Made by a program: the position numbers and the translations under genes. 23,060 bases of DNA from VAZQ01 sp035693615 (GTDB lineage: Bacteria > Pseudomonadota > Alphaproteobacteria > Rhizobiales > Xanthobacteraceae): positions 1-23,060 of the forward strand of contig DASSGH010000014.1 in assembly GCA_035693615.1 (NCBI GenBank). The letters are read 5' to 3'. This document shows, piece by piece, positions 1 to 7,765 of this stretch; position 1 is the first letter of the stretch; every line of letters begins with the position of its first letter. The notes under the pieces are model-generated. The model was not told where the DNA came from. It made no database searches and worked only from the letters and a program-made list of their open reading frames with translations.

Positions 1-464
1 TCTGCTTGGAATCTATTCCAAAACTGGCGCTAGCGCCGCTCATCGTCCTGGTGTTCGGCATCGGTCTCGGCTCCAAGGTCGCCGTCGCGACCGCGCTGAC
101 ATTGGTGGTCTCGACCCTGACCGCCTATGCCGGCGTGAAAGCACTCGATCCCGACGGCGAGAAACTGTTCTATTCGCTCGGCGCCTCGCGCCTGCAGGTA
201 TTCCGGAAACTGGTGGTCCCGTTCTGCCTGCCCTGGATCATCTCGGTGCTGCGGGTGAATATCGGCCTGGCCTTGACCGGCGCCATCGTCGGCGAGTTCA
301 TTGCCTCCCAGCATGGTCTGGGCCGAGCGATCCTCTATGCCGGCCAGACCTATGACATCGCGCTGGTCTGGGTGGCGGTGCTGGTGCTCTCCACCTTAGC
401 GATCGTCATGTACGCCGCGGTGTCCTGGGTCGAAAGCATGCTGCGCAAGGGCGTGCGGCAATAA
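1..464 (+). CDS. ABC transporter permease, SsuC/TauC-like, 5'-truncated by the window edge
   Basis: This is the C-terminal part of an inner-membrane permease of the nitrate/sulfonate/taurine importer type (BPD_transp_1). The reading frame is already open at the left edge (first full codon at base 3), so the true start lies outside the window; the TTG at 6 is not a credible start. About 150 residues are visible. They contain hydrophobic membrane segments (the first is rich in Ala, Leu and Val just after PKLALAPL), then the cytoplasmic EAA-type coupling loop with the core SLGASRLQVFRKLVVP, which contacts the ATPase, and a last hydrophobic helix before the basic end LRKGVRQ. The substrate-binding protein gene follows after 31 bases, so the two are almost certainly co-transcribed. 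The ATPase gene is not in view and presumably lies upstream. Substrate is unknown; family members import sulfonates, nitrate, pyrimidine precursors and similar small molecules. Confidence 0.9.
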   Translation, partial: CLESIPKLALAPLIVLVFGIGLGSKVAVATALTLVVSTLTAYAGVKALDPDGEKLFYSLGASRLQVFRKLVVPFCLPWIISVLRVNIGLALTGAIVGEFIASQHGLGRAILYAGQTYDIALVWVAVLVLSTLAIVMYAAVSWVESMLRKGVRQ

Positions 465-495
465 CGCGAATGCAACACTCGAACGGGAGGACGTC

Positions 496-1506
496 ATGAA
501 CAGGCGAAAATTCCTGCACTCGACCGCAAAGCTCGGCACCGGCCTCGGCCTCGCGCTTGCGGCCCCACCCTTGGTCGCACGCGCCGCCAGCAAGGAGCTG
601 CTCGTGGCGGAACCGGTACACTCGACCGGCTACCTGCCCATGTATATCGCGATGGCGAATGGCTACTTCGCCGAATCCGACATCGTGGTGAAGATCGTGA
701 CCATCGAAACCGGCGGCGGTCACACGAACGCCGTGCTTTCAGGCCAGGCCTTCGCCTTCATCGGCGGCCCCGAGCACAACGCCTTCGCCAAAGCCAAGGG
801 TGCGGAACTGCGCGCCGTCGTGCACTGCGTCGATCGCGGCAATGTCTATCTCTGCGCCGCCAAGGGCCACGATCCCAAAGACAGGGATTGGCCGAATTAT
901 TTCAAGGGCAAGGCAATCGCGGTCGGCGCCTATGGCGGCACGCCGAACTCGATCATGCGCTATTTGTTGGGCAAGTGGAAACTCGACGCCAAACGCGATG
1001 TCACGCTGATCGAGGTGGCAAACTCGGCCGTGCCGGCCGCCGTGCGGGCCGGGCAAGCCGTGATCGGCAATACCACGGAGCCCATGGTCACCCAAGGAAT
1101 CCGCCAGAACCTCTGGAGCGAACCGTTCTTCAACGTGCCGAAAGAACTGGGCCCTTACGCCTATTCCACCATCAATGTGCGTCTCGATTCGATCCAGAAG
1201 GAGCCCGAGGTGGTTCGCGGATTCGTCAAAGGGATGGTCAAGGGGCTCAAATTCCTTTACGCCAATCCCGCTGAGGCTGCGGAGATCGCCAAGAAACAAT
1301 TTCCCACCATGGCGCTGGACGATCTCAAGGCCACACTTGACCGCTCGTTCAGCGATGAAATGTGGAGCAAGGACGGCATGATCAGCAAGGAAGCTTGGGC
1401 CACCGGCAGCGCGGTCGTGCGCGAAGCTGGCATTCTCAAGACCGACGTGAAATACGAGGAGATCATCGATATGAGCTTCGTCGAAAGCGTGCGCGCGAGC
1501 CTGTGA
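496..1506 (+). CDS. ABC transporter substrate-binding protein, NMT1/SsuA-like, Tat signal
   Basis: Predicted periplasmic binding protein of 336 residues for the permease directly upstream. The N-terminus MNRRKFLHSTAKLG carries a twin-arginine motif, followed by a hydrophobic stretch and a likely cleavage site near ARAA (residues 28-31), so Tat export is expected. The mature part has the NMT1/THI5-like pattern: a start resembling EPVHSTGYLPMYIAMANGYF (residues 36-55), a glycine-rich TIETGGGHTNAV loop and a GAYGGTPNSIMRYLL segment that usually lines the ligand cleft. A strong GGGAGG ribosome site lies five bases before the ATG. The family binds diverse ligands (sulfonates, thiamine pyrimidine precursor, aromatic acids), so the ligand cannot be read from sequence. 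The neighbouring hydrolase and hydantoinase genes make a small nitrogen compound a reasonable guess. Confidence 0.92.
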   Translation: MNRRKFLHSTAKLGTGLGLALAAPPLVARAASKELLVAEPVHSTGYLPMYIAMANGYFAESDIVVKIVTIETGGGHTNAVLSGQAFAFIGGPEHNAFAKAKGAELRAVVHCVDRGNVYLCAAKGHDPKDRDWPNYFKGKAIAVGAYGGTPNSIMRYLLGKWKLDAKRDVTLIEVANSAVPAAVRAGQAVIGNTTEPMVTQGIRQNLWSEPFFNVPKELGPYAYSTINVRLDSIQKEPEVVRGFVKGMVKGLKFLYANPAEAAEIAKKQFPTMALDDLKATLDRSFSDEMWSKDGMISKEAWATGSAVVREAGILKTDVKYEEIIDMSFVESVRASL

Positions 1507-1551
1507 GCGATCAACCGAACAACTGAAGCACGAGAACCGGGAAACACGACC

Positions 1552-2328
1552 ATGTCAGAGCCCATCTGGAACAAGTTCCTCACCGAGCGCGACAAAGCGG
1601 TGTTCGCCACGTCCGGCTATGGCGCGCGCGGCGGATTTGGCAAACGCCCCGCCCTCTTAATCATCGACGTGAACTACGCGTTCTGTGATGAGCGCCCCAC
1701 GCCGATCCTCGAATCGATCAAGCGGTGGCGAAATTCCTGCGGCGAGGATGCTTGGGTCGCCATGCCCTATCTCAAGGCGCTGATCGACAAGGCCCGCGCC
1801 AAGGGCATACCGGTTATTTACACCACGGGGGTGCGGCGCCAGGACAATTGGGACAACGGAAGCTGGAGCTGGAAGAACGACCGCTCCGACGAGGACCGCT
1901 CCAGCAGGCCCGCGACCAATGTCGACGGCAACGATATCGTCGCCGAGATCGCGCCGGCGCCGCAGGACATCGTGGTCTTGAAGCAGAAGCCGTCCGGCTT
2001 CTTCGGCACCAACATGGCGAGCTATCTCACGCTGCTCGGCTGCGACAGCGTGATCGTCACGGGCACGACCACGTCCGGCTGCGTGCGCGCCACGGTGCTC
2101 GATGCGTTCAGTCTCAATTATCGCATCGCGCTCGCCGAAGAGGGCTGCTTCGACCGCTCTCAAGCAAGCCACGCCATCAACCTCTGCGACATGAATGCCA
2201 AATACGCCGACGTGGTGAAGACGTCAGAGGTGCTCGCCTTCTTCGACAGCCTTCCCAACGGCATGTTCGAGCTGCCAAAGGGGACGGCTGCGCCGGCACC
2301 GAAGCCGCGGCTCGCCGCGAACATGTGA
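1552..2328 (+). CDS. Isochorismatase-family cysteine hydrolase, N-carbamoylsarcosine amidohydrolase-like
   Basis: Cytoplasmic hydrolase of 258 residues with the isochorismatase-like alpha/beta fold. The catalytic triad of cysteine amidohydrolases is visible: Asp39 in LLIIDVNYAF, Lys144 in VVLKQKPSGFFGT, and the nucleophile Cys177 in TGTTTSGCVRATVLDAF. The Lys-to-SxF spacing, the GCVR segment and the later NLCDMNAKYADV stretch resemble N-carbamoylsarcosine amidohydrolase (CSHase), which releases ammonia and CO2 from a carbamoyl amide; maleamate amidohydrolase (NicF) and ureidoacrylate hydrolase (RutB) are related alternatives. The ribosome site is weak (GGGAAA). It lies 45 bases after the binding-protein gene, in the same apparent operon. 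The presence of hyuA/hyuB across the cluster favours a carbamoyl-amide substrate, but this is inference; the hydrolase family call is firm. Confidence 0.9.
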   Translation: MSEPIWNKFLTERDKAVFATSGYGARGGFGKRPALLIIDVNYAFCDERPTPILESIKRWRNSCGEDAWVAMPYLKALIDKARAKGIPVIYTTGVRRQDNWDNGSWSWKNDRSDEDRSSRPATNVDGNDIVAEIAPAPQDIVVLKQKPSGFFGTNMASYLTLLGCDSVIVTGTTTSGCVRATVLDAFSLNYRIALAEEGCFDRSQASHAINLCDMNAKYADVVKTSEVLAFFDSLPNGMFELPKGTAAPAPKPRLAANM

Positions 2329-2534
2329 TCGTAGGCAACGGCGCCCAAAGGCCCCGTTCCCGCGTGCCCTCGCCGCTTGCGGCAGAGGCACATGATCTCG
2401 TCATGACGTGGAATGGGTGAGGGGTTGGCGGTAGAACCTGTCCCTCACCTTAATCAGCTAACAATGGCGCGCTGCTTCTCCGGAGAAAAGGAGAGCGGCA
2501 CCTCGAACGGTGTTGAACGGAGGTGAGCCTCGGC
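2329..2534. other. Intergenic region with hairpins and a palindrome
   Basis: A gap of about 200 bases between the hydrolase and the methyltransferase. It holds three inverted repeats: CCTCGCCGC at 2368-2376 with GCGGCAGAGG at 2379-2388 (one bulge), GGTGAGGG at 2416-2423 with CCCTCACC at 2442-2449 followed by TTAA, and the perfect 12-base palindrome TTCTCCGGAGAA at 2476-2487. The first two resemble decayed intergenic hairpin repeats common in Bradyrhizobium-type genomes. The second could act as a weak terminator, though it lacks a proper T-tract. No sigma-70 promoter could be assigned with confidence. The region may separate two transcription units. Confidence 0.45.
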
Positions 2535-3365
2535 ATGTCACAGGCAGCACAAGTCGTCGCCGACCACTACCGGCGACGCGCCCTCGGCGACGTCATCCTG
2601 AGGGCGCTGAAGGAAACGGGGAAAGATATCGAGCACCTGACGCCGGACGACCTCGCGCCGGTCGATGAGTTCCACTCGGGCGGGCGGAATGCGACCGTAC
2701 GGCTGGCACAGCTGGCGGAGATCGACGGATCTCAACGCGTGCTCGACGTCGGCTGCGGCATCGGCGGACCCTCGCGCTATCTCGCCAGCAAGTTCGGCTG
2801 CCAGGTCAACGGCCTCGACCTGACGGCGGAATTCGTCGCGCTCGCCGGAATGCTTGCGCAGCGCACCCGGCTTGCCGACAAGGTCACCTACCGGCAGGGA
2901 AACGGGCTCGACTTGCCGTTTCCCGACGCGAGCTTCGACGTCGTGTGGTCGCAGAACGCGGCGATGAACATCGCCGACCGCGATCGCCTCTATGGCGAGA
3001 TGCGTCGTGTGCTCAGGCCGGCTGGACGCCTGGCGCTGCAGGACGTCGCGGCCGGTCCCGGAGGCGAGCCTCACTACCCGACGCCGTGGGCGAGCGACAA
3101 GAGCATCAGCTTTCTGTTTCCGCCGCAGTCGACCCGGGCCGCGCTCGAGCGCGCCGGCTTCCGTGTCGTCGCCTGGCAGGACACGACGCAGGAGGCGCTG
3201 GAGCAAATGATGACGCGTGCCAAAGCCCTCGACAGCGAATCGCTGCCGCCGCTCGGCCTTCACATCCTGATCGGCGAGGCTTTTCCAACTGTCACCAAAA
3301 ACATGCTGCGCAATCTGCAGGAGCAGCGGGTGCAACTCTTCAACGCCGTGCTTGAGCGGGCCTAG
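2535..3365 (+). CDS. Class I SAM-dependent methyltransferase
   Basis: Cytoplasmic methyltransferase of 276 residues (Methyltransf_11 type Rossmann fold). Motif I VLDVGCGIGG is at residues 69-78 and binds S-adenosylmethionine. The acidic end of strand 2 is in VNGLDLTAEFV, and the strand-4 motif DASFDVVWSQNAAMNI is followed by the MRRVLRPAGRLALQDV hinge. The pattern resembles the sarcosine/dimethylglycine and phosphoethanolamine N-methyltransferase group, but the substrate is not decided by these motifs. An in-frame GTG at 2523 is possible, but GGAGGTGA at 2519-2526 sits eight bases before the ATG at 2535 and would overlap the GTG, so the ATG was chosen. The protein is flanked by catabolic genes on the same strand, with roughly 200-base gaps on both sides, so it may be transcribed separately. 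Confidence 0.9.
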   Translation: MSQAAQVVADHYRRRALGDVILRALKETGKDIEHLTPDDLAPVDEFHSGGRNATVRLAQLAEIDGSQRVLDVGCGIGGPSRYLASKFGCQVNGLDLTAEFVALAGMLAQRTRLADKVTYRQGNGLDLPFPDASFDVVWSQNAAMNIADRDRLYGEMRRVLRPAGRLALQDVAAGPGGEPHYPTPWASDKSISFLFPPQSTRAALERAGFRVVAWQDTTQEALEQMMTRAKALDSESLPPLGLHILIGEAFPTVTKNMLRNLQEQRVQLFNAVLERA

Positions 3366-3555
3366 CGCCCAAGTCGAGCCGCGTAAGGGCCGTCGCGGCC
3401 GTGTGTTCGTCCCATTCGCAATCGCCGCTACAGCTGTCAGCCGTAAGACACATCGTTTCGGATGCGCGCGCCGCTCCCTGCGCGGGGCGGGTAGCCAGCT
3501 TGCTGCGGCTTTGCGATAAAGCTGCGAGCCCCTTTGAGACCTCCGAGGAAGCAAG

Positions 3556-5871
3556 ATGGGTGAATTCGCGATCGGCCAAAGCGTTTCCCGGTTCGAGGAT
3601 CCGCGCCTCCTCAGGGGCGGCGGCCGCTATGTCGGCGATATCGTGCTGCCGGGCATGGCATTCGGCCATGTGCTGCGCTCGCCGCACGCCCATGCGCGCA
3701 TCCGCTCGATTGATACGAGCAGGGCCAAGGCGGCGCCCGGCGTGCTCGCGGTGCTCACCGGCGCAGACTGGCAGGCCTCGGGGTGGGGGGACCTGCCGGT
3801 CCCCGACGGGCTCAAGCGCCGCGACGGCTCGAGCTTTCGCCCGCCCTACCCCGCCCTCGTCACAGATCGCGTGCGCTGGGCCGGCGACTACGTCGCCTTT
3901 GTCGTGGCCGAGACGCTTGTTCAAGCCCAGGACGCGGCCGAACTGATCATGGTCGATTACGAACCGCTTCCCGCGGTCGTGTCGACCGCGCAGGCCGCCG
4001 CCGAGGGCGCGCCGCGCGTCTGGGATGAATGCCCGGACAATATCGGCTTCGTGCAGCTCTTCGGCGACAAGACCGCGACCGACGCCGCCTTCGCCCGGGC
4101 CGACCACATCGTCAAACAGCGCTTCGTGATCAACCGCGTCACCGCCGCGAGCATGGAGCCGCGCGGTTCGATCGGCGACTACAACGCGGCCGATGGCCGC
4201 TACACGATCTACACCACGCTACAGCGGGCGCATCCCTTCCGCGCCGAGCTCGCGCCGATCCTCAAAGTGCCGGAGAGCAAGATCCGGGTCGTGGCAGGGG
4301 ACATCGGCGGCAGCTTCGGAATGAAATCGGCGGTTTACAATGAAGTTGCGCTGGTGCTGCTGGCCTCGAAGCTCCTGAGCCGGCCGGTTAAATGGATCTC
4401 GACGCGGTCGGAATCGTTTCTGAGCGACGCGCAGGCGCGCGACAATGTCACCCACGCCGAGCTTGCGCTCGACCGCGACGGCATCTTTCTCGGCCTGCGC
4501 GTGCACACGACTGCCAGCATCGGCGCCTACTTGCAGACCGGCATGCCGGCCTTCACCGGCAACATCGGCACGCTCGCAGGCGTCTATCGGACGCCTGCCA
4601 TCCATGCCGACGTCACCGCCGTGTTCACGCACACCAATCCGGTGCGACCGTATCGCGGTAATGGCCGGCCCGAGGCCGCCTATGTGATCGAGCGGATGAT
4701 CGATCTCGCCGCCGACGAGCTCGGCGTCGATCCCGCGGAACTGCGGCGCAAGAACTACATCGCGCCGGATGCCATGCCGTTCAAAACCGGCCTCACCTTC
4801 ACCTACGACAGCGGCGAGTTCGAGAAGAGCATGGACATGGCACTGGCGCTCGCCGATCTCGCCGGATTCGAGCGGCGGCGCGCCGAGGCGCGCAAGCGCG
4901 GCAAGCTGCGCGGGATTGGCCTCTCCAACACCATCGAGCGCGCCGCCGCGCAAGGCTTCGAAGGTGCCGAGATAAGGTTCGACAAGTCGGGGGCGGCCAC
5001 GCTGCTGGCCGGGAGCGTTACCCACGGTCAGGGCCACGAAACGATTTTCAAGCAGATCATGTGCGACCGTCTCGGGCTGGACCCGGACGAGGTGCACTAC
5101 GTGCAAGGCGACACCGATCAAGTCTTCGTCGGGGAAGGCACAGGCGGCTCGCGCTCGGCCACCATTGGCGGCTCGGCCGTCGACTCAGCCGCCGAGCGGA
5201 TCATCGCCAAGGCCAAAACGATGGCCGCCCATCTCCTCGAGGTCGATGCCCGAGATATCAACTTTGCCGACGGCGTGTTCTCCAGCCCCAAGACCAACCG
5301 GACCCTCACCATCAAGGACGTGGCGAAGGAGGCGATGGAGCCGAGCAAACTCCCCAAAGGGATGGATGTCGGGCTCATCGCCACCGCAACCTACGTGGCG
5401 CCGGTGCAGAACTTTCCCAACGGCTGCCACATTTGCGAACTCGAGATCGATGAGGAGACGGGCGAAGTCGAGATCGTCCGCTATAGCGTCGTGGACGACG
5501 TGGGCACGGTGATCAATCCGCTGCTGTTGAAGGGGCAGATCGTCGGCGGGGTGGCACAAGGCATTGGGCAGATTTTGATGGAGGACATCAACTTCGACGC
5601 CAACGGGCAAAACCTTGCCGGATCATTCATGGATTACGCCATGCCGCGGGCGACCGACATCAGCGCAGTCGATGTCAAGAGTAATCCGGTGCCCACCAGG
5701 ACCAATCCGCTGGGGGTCAAGGGCGCAGGCGAGGCGGGCTGCGTCGGCGCCATGCCCGCCGTCGCCAACGCGCTAGTGGATGCGCTCGCGCATCTCGGCG
5801 TGCGCCACGTCGAGATGCCTGCAACGCCAGAGCGGCTCTGGCGCGCGATGCGCGACGGCCACGCGCGTTGA
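3556..5871 (+). CDS. Xanthine dehydrogenase-family molybdopterin-binding subunit (CoxL-like, form II type)
   Basis: Large catalytic subunit (771 residues) of a molybdenum hydroxylase, which inserts a water-derived oxygen into a heterocycle or aldehyde and passes electrons to Fe-S and FAD partners. The N-terminal region (IGQSVSRFEDPRLLRGGGRY) is the typical start of the CoxL/XdhB group. VAGDIGGSFG at 246-255 is a cofactor-contact glycine motif, PYRGNGR at 365-371 is the active-site loop, and KGAGEAG contains Glu726, the expected catalytic base. The loop lacks the CSFR selenium/copper signature of true CO dehydrogenase, so CO oxidation is unlikely. GAGGA at 3545-3549 gives a good ribosome site. 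The usual FAD (CoxM) and 2Fe-2S (CoxS) subunits are not adjacent; the Fe-S protein two genes downstream is of another family. A substrate such as an N-heterocycle or purine-like compound is plausible but unproven. Confidence 0.93.
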   Translation: MGEFAIGQSVSRFEDPRLLRGGGRYVGDIVLPGMAFGHVLRSPHAHARIRSIDTSRAKAAPGVLAVLTGADWQASGWGDLPVPDGLKRRDGSSFRPPYPALVTDRVRWAGDYVAFVVAETLVQAQDAAELIMVDYEPLPAVVSTAQAAAEGAPRVWDECPDNIGFVQLFGDKTATDAAFARADHIVKQRFVINRVTAASMEPRGSIGDYNAADGRYTIYTTLQRAHPFRAELAPILKVPESKIRVVAGDIGGSFGMKSAVYNEVALVLLASKLLSRPVKWISTRSESFLSDAQARDNVTHAELALDRDGIFLGLRVHTTASIGAYLQTGMPAFTGNIGTLAGVYRTPAIHADVTAVFTHTNPVRPYRGNGRPEAAYVIERMIDLAADELGVDPAELRRKNYIAPDAMPFKTGLTFTYDSGEFEKSMDMALALADLAGFERRRAEARKRGKLRGIGLSNTIERAAAQGFEGAEIRFDKSGAATLLAGSVTHGQGHETIFKQIMCDRLGLDPDEVHYVQGDTDQVFVGEGTGGSRSATIGGSAVDSAAERIIAKAKTMAAHLLEVDARDINFADGVFSSPKTNRTLTIKDVAKEAMEPSKLPKGMDVGLIATATYVAPVQNFPNGCHICELEIDEETGEVEIVRYSVVDDVGTVINPLLLKGQIVGGVAQGIGQILMEDINFDANGQNLAGSFMDYAMPRATDISAVDVKSNPVPTRTNPLGVKGAGEAGCVGAMPAVANALVDALAHLGVRHVEMPATPERLWRAMRDGHAR

Positions 5872-5904
5872 CTGCAGAGTGCACCACTAACAATCGGAGG
5901 AGCT

Positions 5905-6294
5905 ATGAAAAAATCGTTCGTTCGCGGCACTTGGCAGATCAAGCGCGCGTTCTCGCCCTGCGTCATCACCGAAGGCACGGGTCGGACCATCTATATCGCC
6001 GGGCACACCGGGCAAACGGATGACGCCGGCAAATCGCTCGCCGCCGATTTCGACGCGCAATTCAAGCAGACCTTCCGCAATATCGAGAAGACGCTCGCCG
6101 AGGCCGGCGCGAAGCTCAGTGACATGGTGACCATGACGGTGTTCCTCATCGACGCGCGCTATACCACCCGCATGACCGAGCTCCGCACGGAATTATTCGG
6201 CAAGGACTTCCCGGCGAGCGCCGCGATCACCGTGCAGGGGTTCGCCCAGCCGGAGATGATGATCGAGGTGCAGGGCATCGCGGTGACGGCCTAG
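5905..6294 (+). CDS. RidA/YjgF/UK114-family protein lacking the canonical arginine
   Basis: Small cytoplasmic protein of 129 residues with the trimeric RidA fold. Family members hydrolyse reactive enamine/imine intermediates or assist ring-opening pathways (for example RutC beside RutA and RutB). Visible family marks are the YIAGHTGQ strand near residue 31, the helix QFKQTFRNIEKTLAEAGAKL, the strand VTMTVFLID and the C-terminal IEVQGIAVTA. In E. coli RidA the active-site Arg105 lies in a PARS segment; here the aligned segment reads PASAAITV, so the arginine is replaced. That places it with arginine-less Rid subgroups whose activity is often unknown. A strong GGAGGAG ribosome site precedes the ATG, and the gene starts 33 bases after the molybdenum hydroxylase, so co-transcription is likely. 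Confidence 0.92.
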   Translation: MKKSFVRGTWQIKRAFSPCVITEGTGRTIYIAGHTGQTDDAGKSLAADFDAQFKQTFRNIEKTLAEAGAKLSDMVTMTVFLIDARYTTRMTELRTELFGKDFPASAAITVQGFAQPEMMIEVQGIAVTA

Positions 6295-6400
6295 CGGTGG
6301 AGGTGCCGTACCGGTGCGCGACAAACCGGGTCACGCGCGCAACCGGGCTTCAACTCCCCGCGGCGGCGCAGTAGTCTCGCAGGAGACACTGCGAGGAAGC

Positions 6401-7765
6401 ATGACCGAGAGCTTCGAAAGTGCGCTCTCCGCACGCGTCACGGCGATGGCCGATGCTTGCACGCGCTGCGGCAAATGCGTCGAGGCCTGCCCGGTCACCG
6501 GGCCCGGCGGCGTCAATGCCGAGCCATCCGCGGTAATCGCCGGCATCATCGAGATTCTGCGGACCGGCGACGGCCCGGAGGCCTCGCGTAAATGGGCGAA
6601 CGCTTGCGTCCTGAGCGGCGAGTGCATCAAGGCCTGCGACTATGGCGTCAATCCGCGCTTTCTGCTCGGCATGGCAAGAGTGGCGATGGCGCGGCGCAGG
6701 GACGAGCCGGGCGAGCAGCGCCGCCAGGGCGTGGAAGGCTTCCGCAAGGTCGCGCGCGAGGTCACCCATATCTCACAGATGCAGCTTAGCGACGCGCTGC
6801 TGGCGCGGCTCGGCCAGAAAGGCAATCCGCAGCCCGGCGAGCCGCCGGATTTCGTATTCTACACCGGCTGCAACGTGCTCAAGACGCCGCACATCGCGCT
6901 GCTGGCGCTCGACATCATGGACGCGCTCGGCGTCACCTATCAGGTGCTCGGGGGGCCGACGCATTGCTGCGGCATCGTGCAGATGCGAACGGGCGACATC
7001 GCCACCTCCGGCCGCTTGGCCGAGAGCACGATGGACAAGCTTGCACGTAGCAAGTCCGGACAGGTGGTGTCCTGGTGTCCGAGCTGTCACGTGCAATTCA
7101 CGGAGACGACCTTACCTACCATCGAGAAGACCCGCGGGGCGCGCCCGTTCGAGATGACACCGTTCATGCTGTTCCTGCGCGGAAATCTCGACCGGCTACG
7201 GCCGCTGCTCGCCCGACGCCTCGATATGCGCGTTGCCTTGCATCGCCATCCCGGAATCAAGGGCGTGGTCGAGGCCGCCGAGGACATCCTGCGGGCGGTG
7301 CCCGGGGTCGAGCTGATCGATCTCCGGCAACCGGCGGTCGGACTGATGAGCAACTATTTCCGCGCGCTTCCGGCCTATCGGCGCGAGCTGCAGAGGAACG
7401 AGCTCGACGCCGCCGAGCGAGCCGGGGTCGATGCGCTGGTCGCGGTCTATCATGCCGATCACCGCGAGTTGTGCGCACACGAGCGTGATTATCCGTTGCG
7501 CATCATCAACGTGCTGGAGATCGTCGGGGAGAGCATGGGTCTGCACCACGACGACGATTTCAAGCGGCTCAAGCTGATGCAGGATGTCGAGGCGATCGCG
7601 GCCGACTGCCAGGATCTGATCGCGCAGCACGGCCTCGACATGACCTCGACGCGGGCGGCGATCCAAGCCATGCTCGACGAGCAGCCGCTGCCGCTGCGGA
7701 GCGGCGGAGATTCTACGAGCAGCAGCGGCCCGTCATCGCCAACGCCACTCGCTCCTCCTCGCTGA
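6401..7765 (+). CDS. Fe-S oxidoreductase, HdrD/GlpC-like, with CCG domain
   Basis: Predicted electron-transfer protein of 454 residues. The N-terminus has a [4Fe-4S] motif with Cys20, 23, 26 and 30 (CTRCGKCVEACP), then C-x5-C-x3-C at Cys69, 75 and 79 (CVLSGECIKACDYGVNP), which resembles the [3Fe-4S] motif of succinate dehydrogenase SdhB. A CCG domain follows with Cys157, Cys189-Cys190 and Cys226-x2-Cys229. The second CCG-like domain has lost its cysteines (HRHPGIKG and YHADHREL stand where HxPC and CPxC normally are). A GTG at 6314 is in frame, but the ATG at 6401 follows GAGGA closely and begins just before the cluster motif, so it was preferred. The gene could relay electrons from the molybdenum hydroxylase or an unseen flavoprotein to the quinone pool; this is inference. 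Its 3' end overlaps hyuB by 53 bases, tail to tail. Confidence 0.88.
   Translation: MTESFESALSARVTAMADACTRCGKCVEACPVTGPGGVNAEPSAVIAGIIEILRTGDGPEASRKWANACVLSGECIKACDYGVNPRFLLGMARVAMARRRDEPGEQRRQGVEGFRKVAREVTHISQMQLSDALLARLGQKGNPQPGEPPDFVFYTGCNVLKTPHIALLALDIMDALGVTYQVLGGPTHCCGIVQMRTGDIATSGRLAESTMDKLARSKSGQVVSWCPSCHVQFTETTLPTIEKTRGARPFEMTPFMLFLRGNLDRLRPLLARRLDMRVALHRHPGIKGVVEAAEDILRAVPGVELIDLRQPAVGLMSNYFRALPAYRRELQRNELDAAERAGVDALVAVYHADHRELCAHERDYPLRIINVLEIVGESMGLHHDDDFKRLKLMQDVEAIAADCQDLIAQHGLDMTSTRAAIQAMLDEQPLPLRSGGDSTSSSGPSSPTPLAPPR

Noticed and set aside
2538..3554. Minus-strand open frame (338 codons) opposite the methyltransferase
   Set aside because: The plus strand has a textbook SAM-binding motif and ribosome site; the reverse frame is low-complexity Arg-rich sequence.
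3556..5871. Carbon monoxide dehydrogenase CoxL (form I)
   Set aside because: The active-site loop is PYRGNGR rather than the Cys-containing CSFR loop, and the CoxM/CoxS genes are missing.
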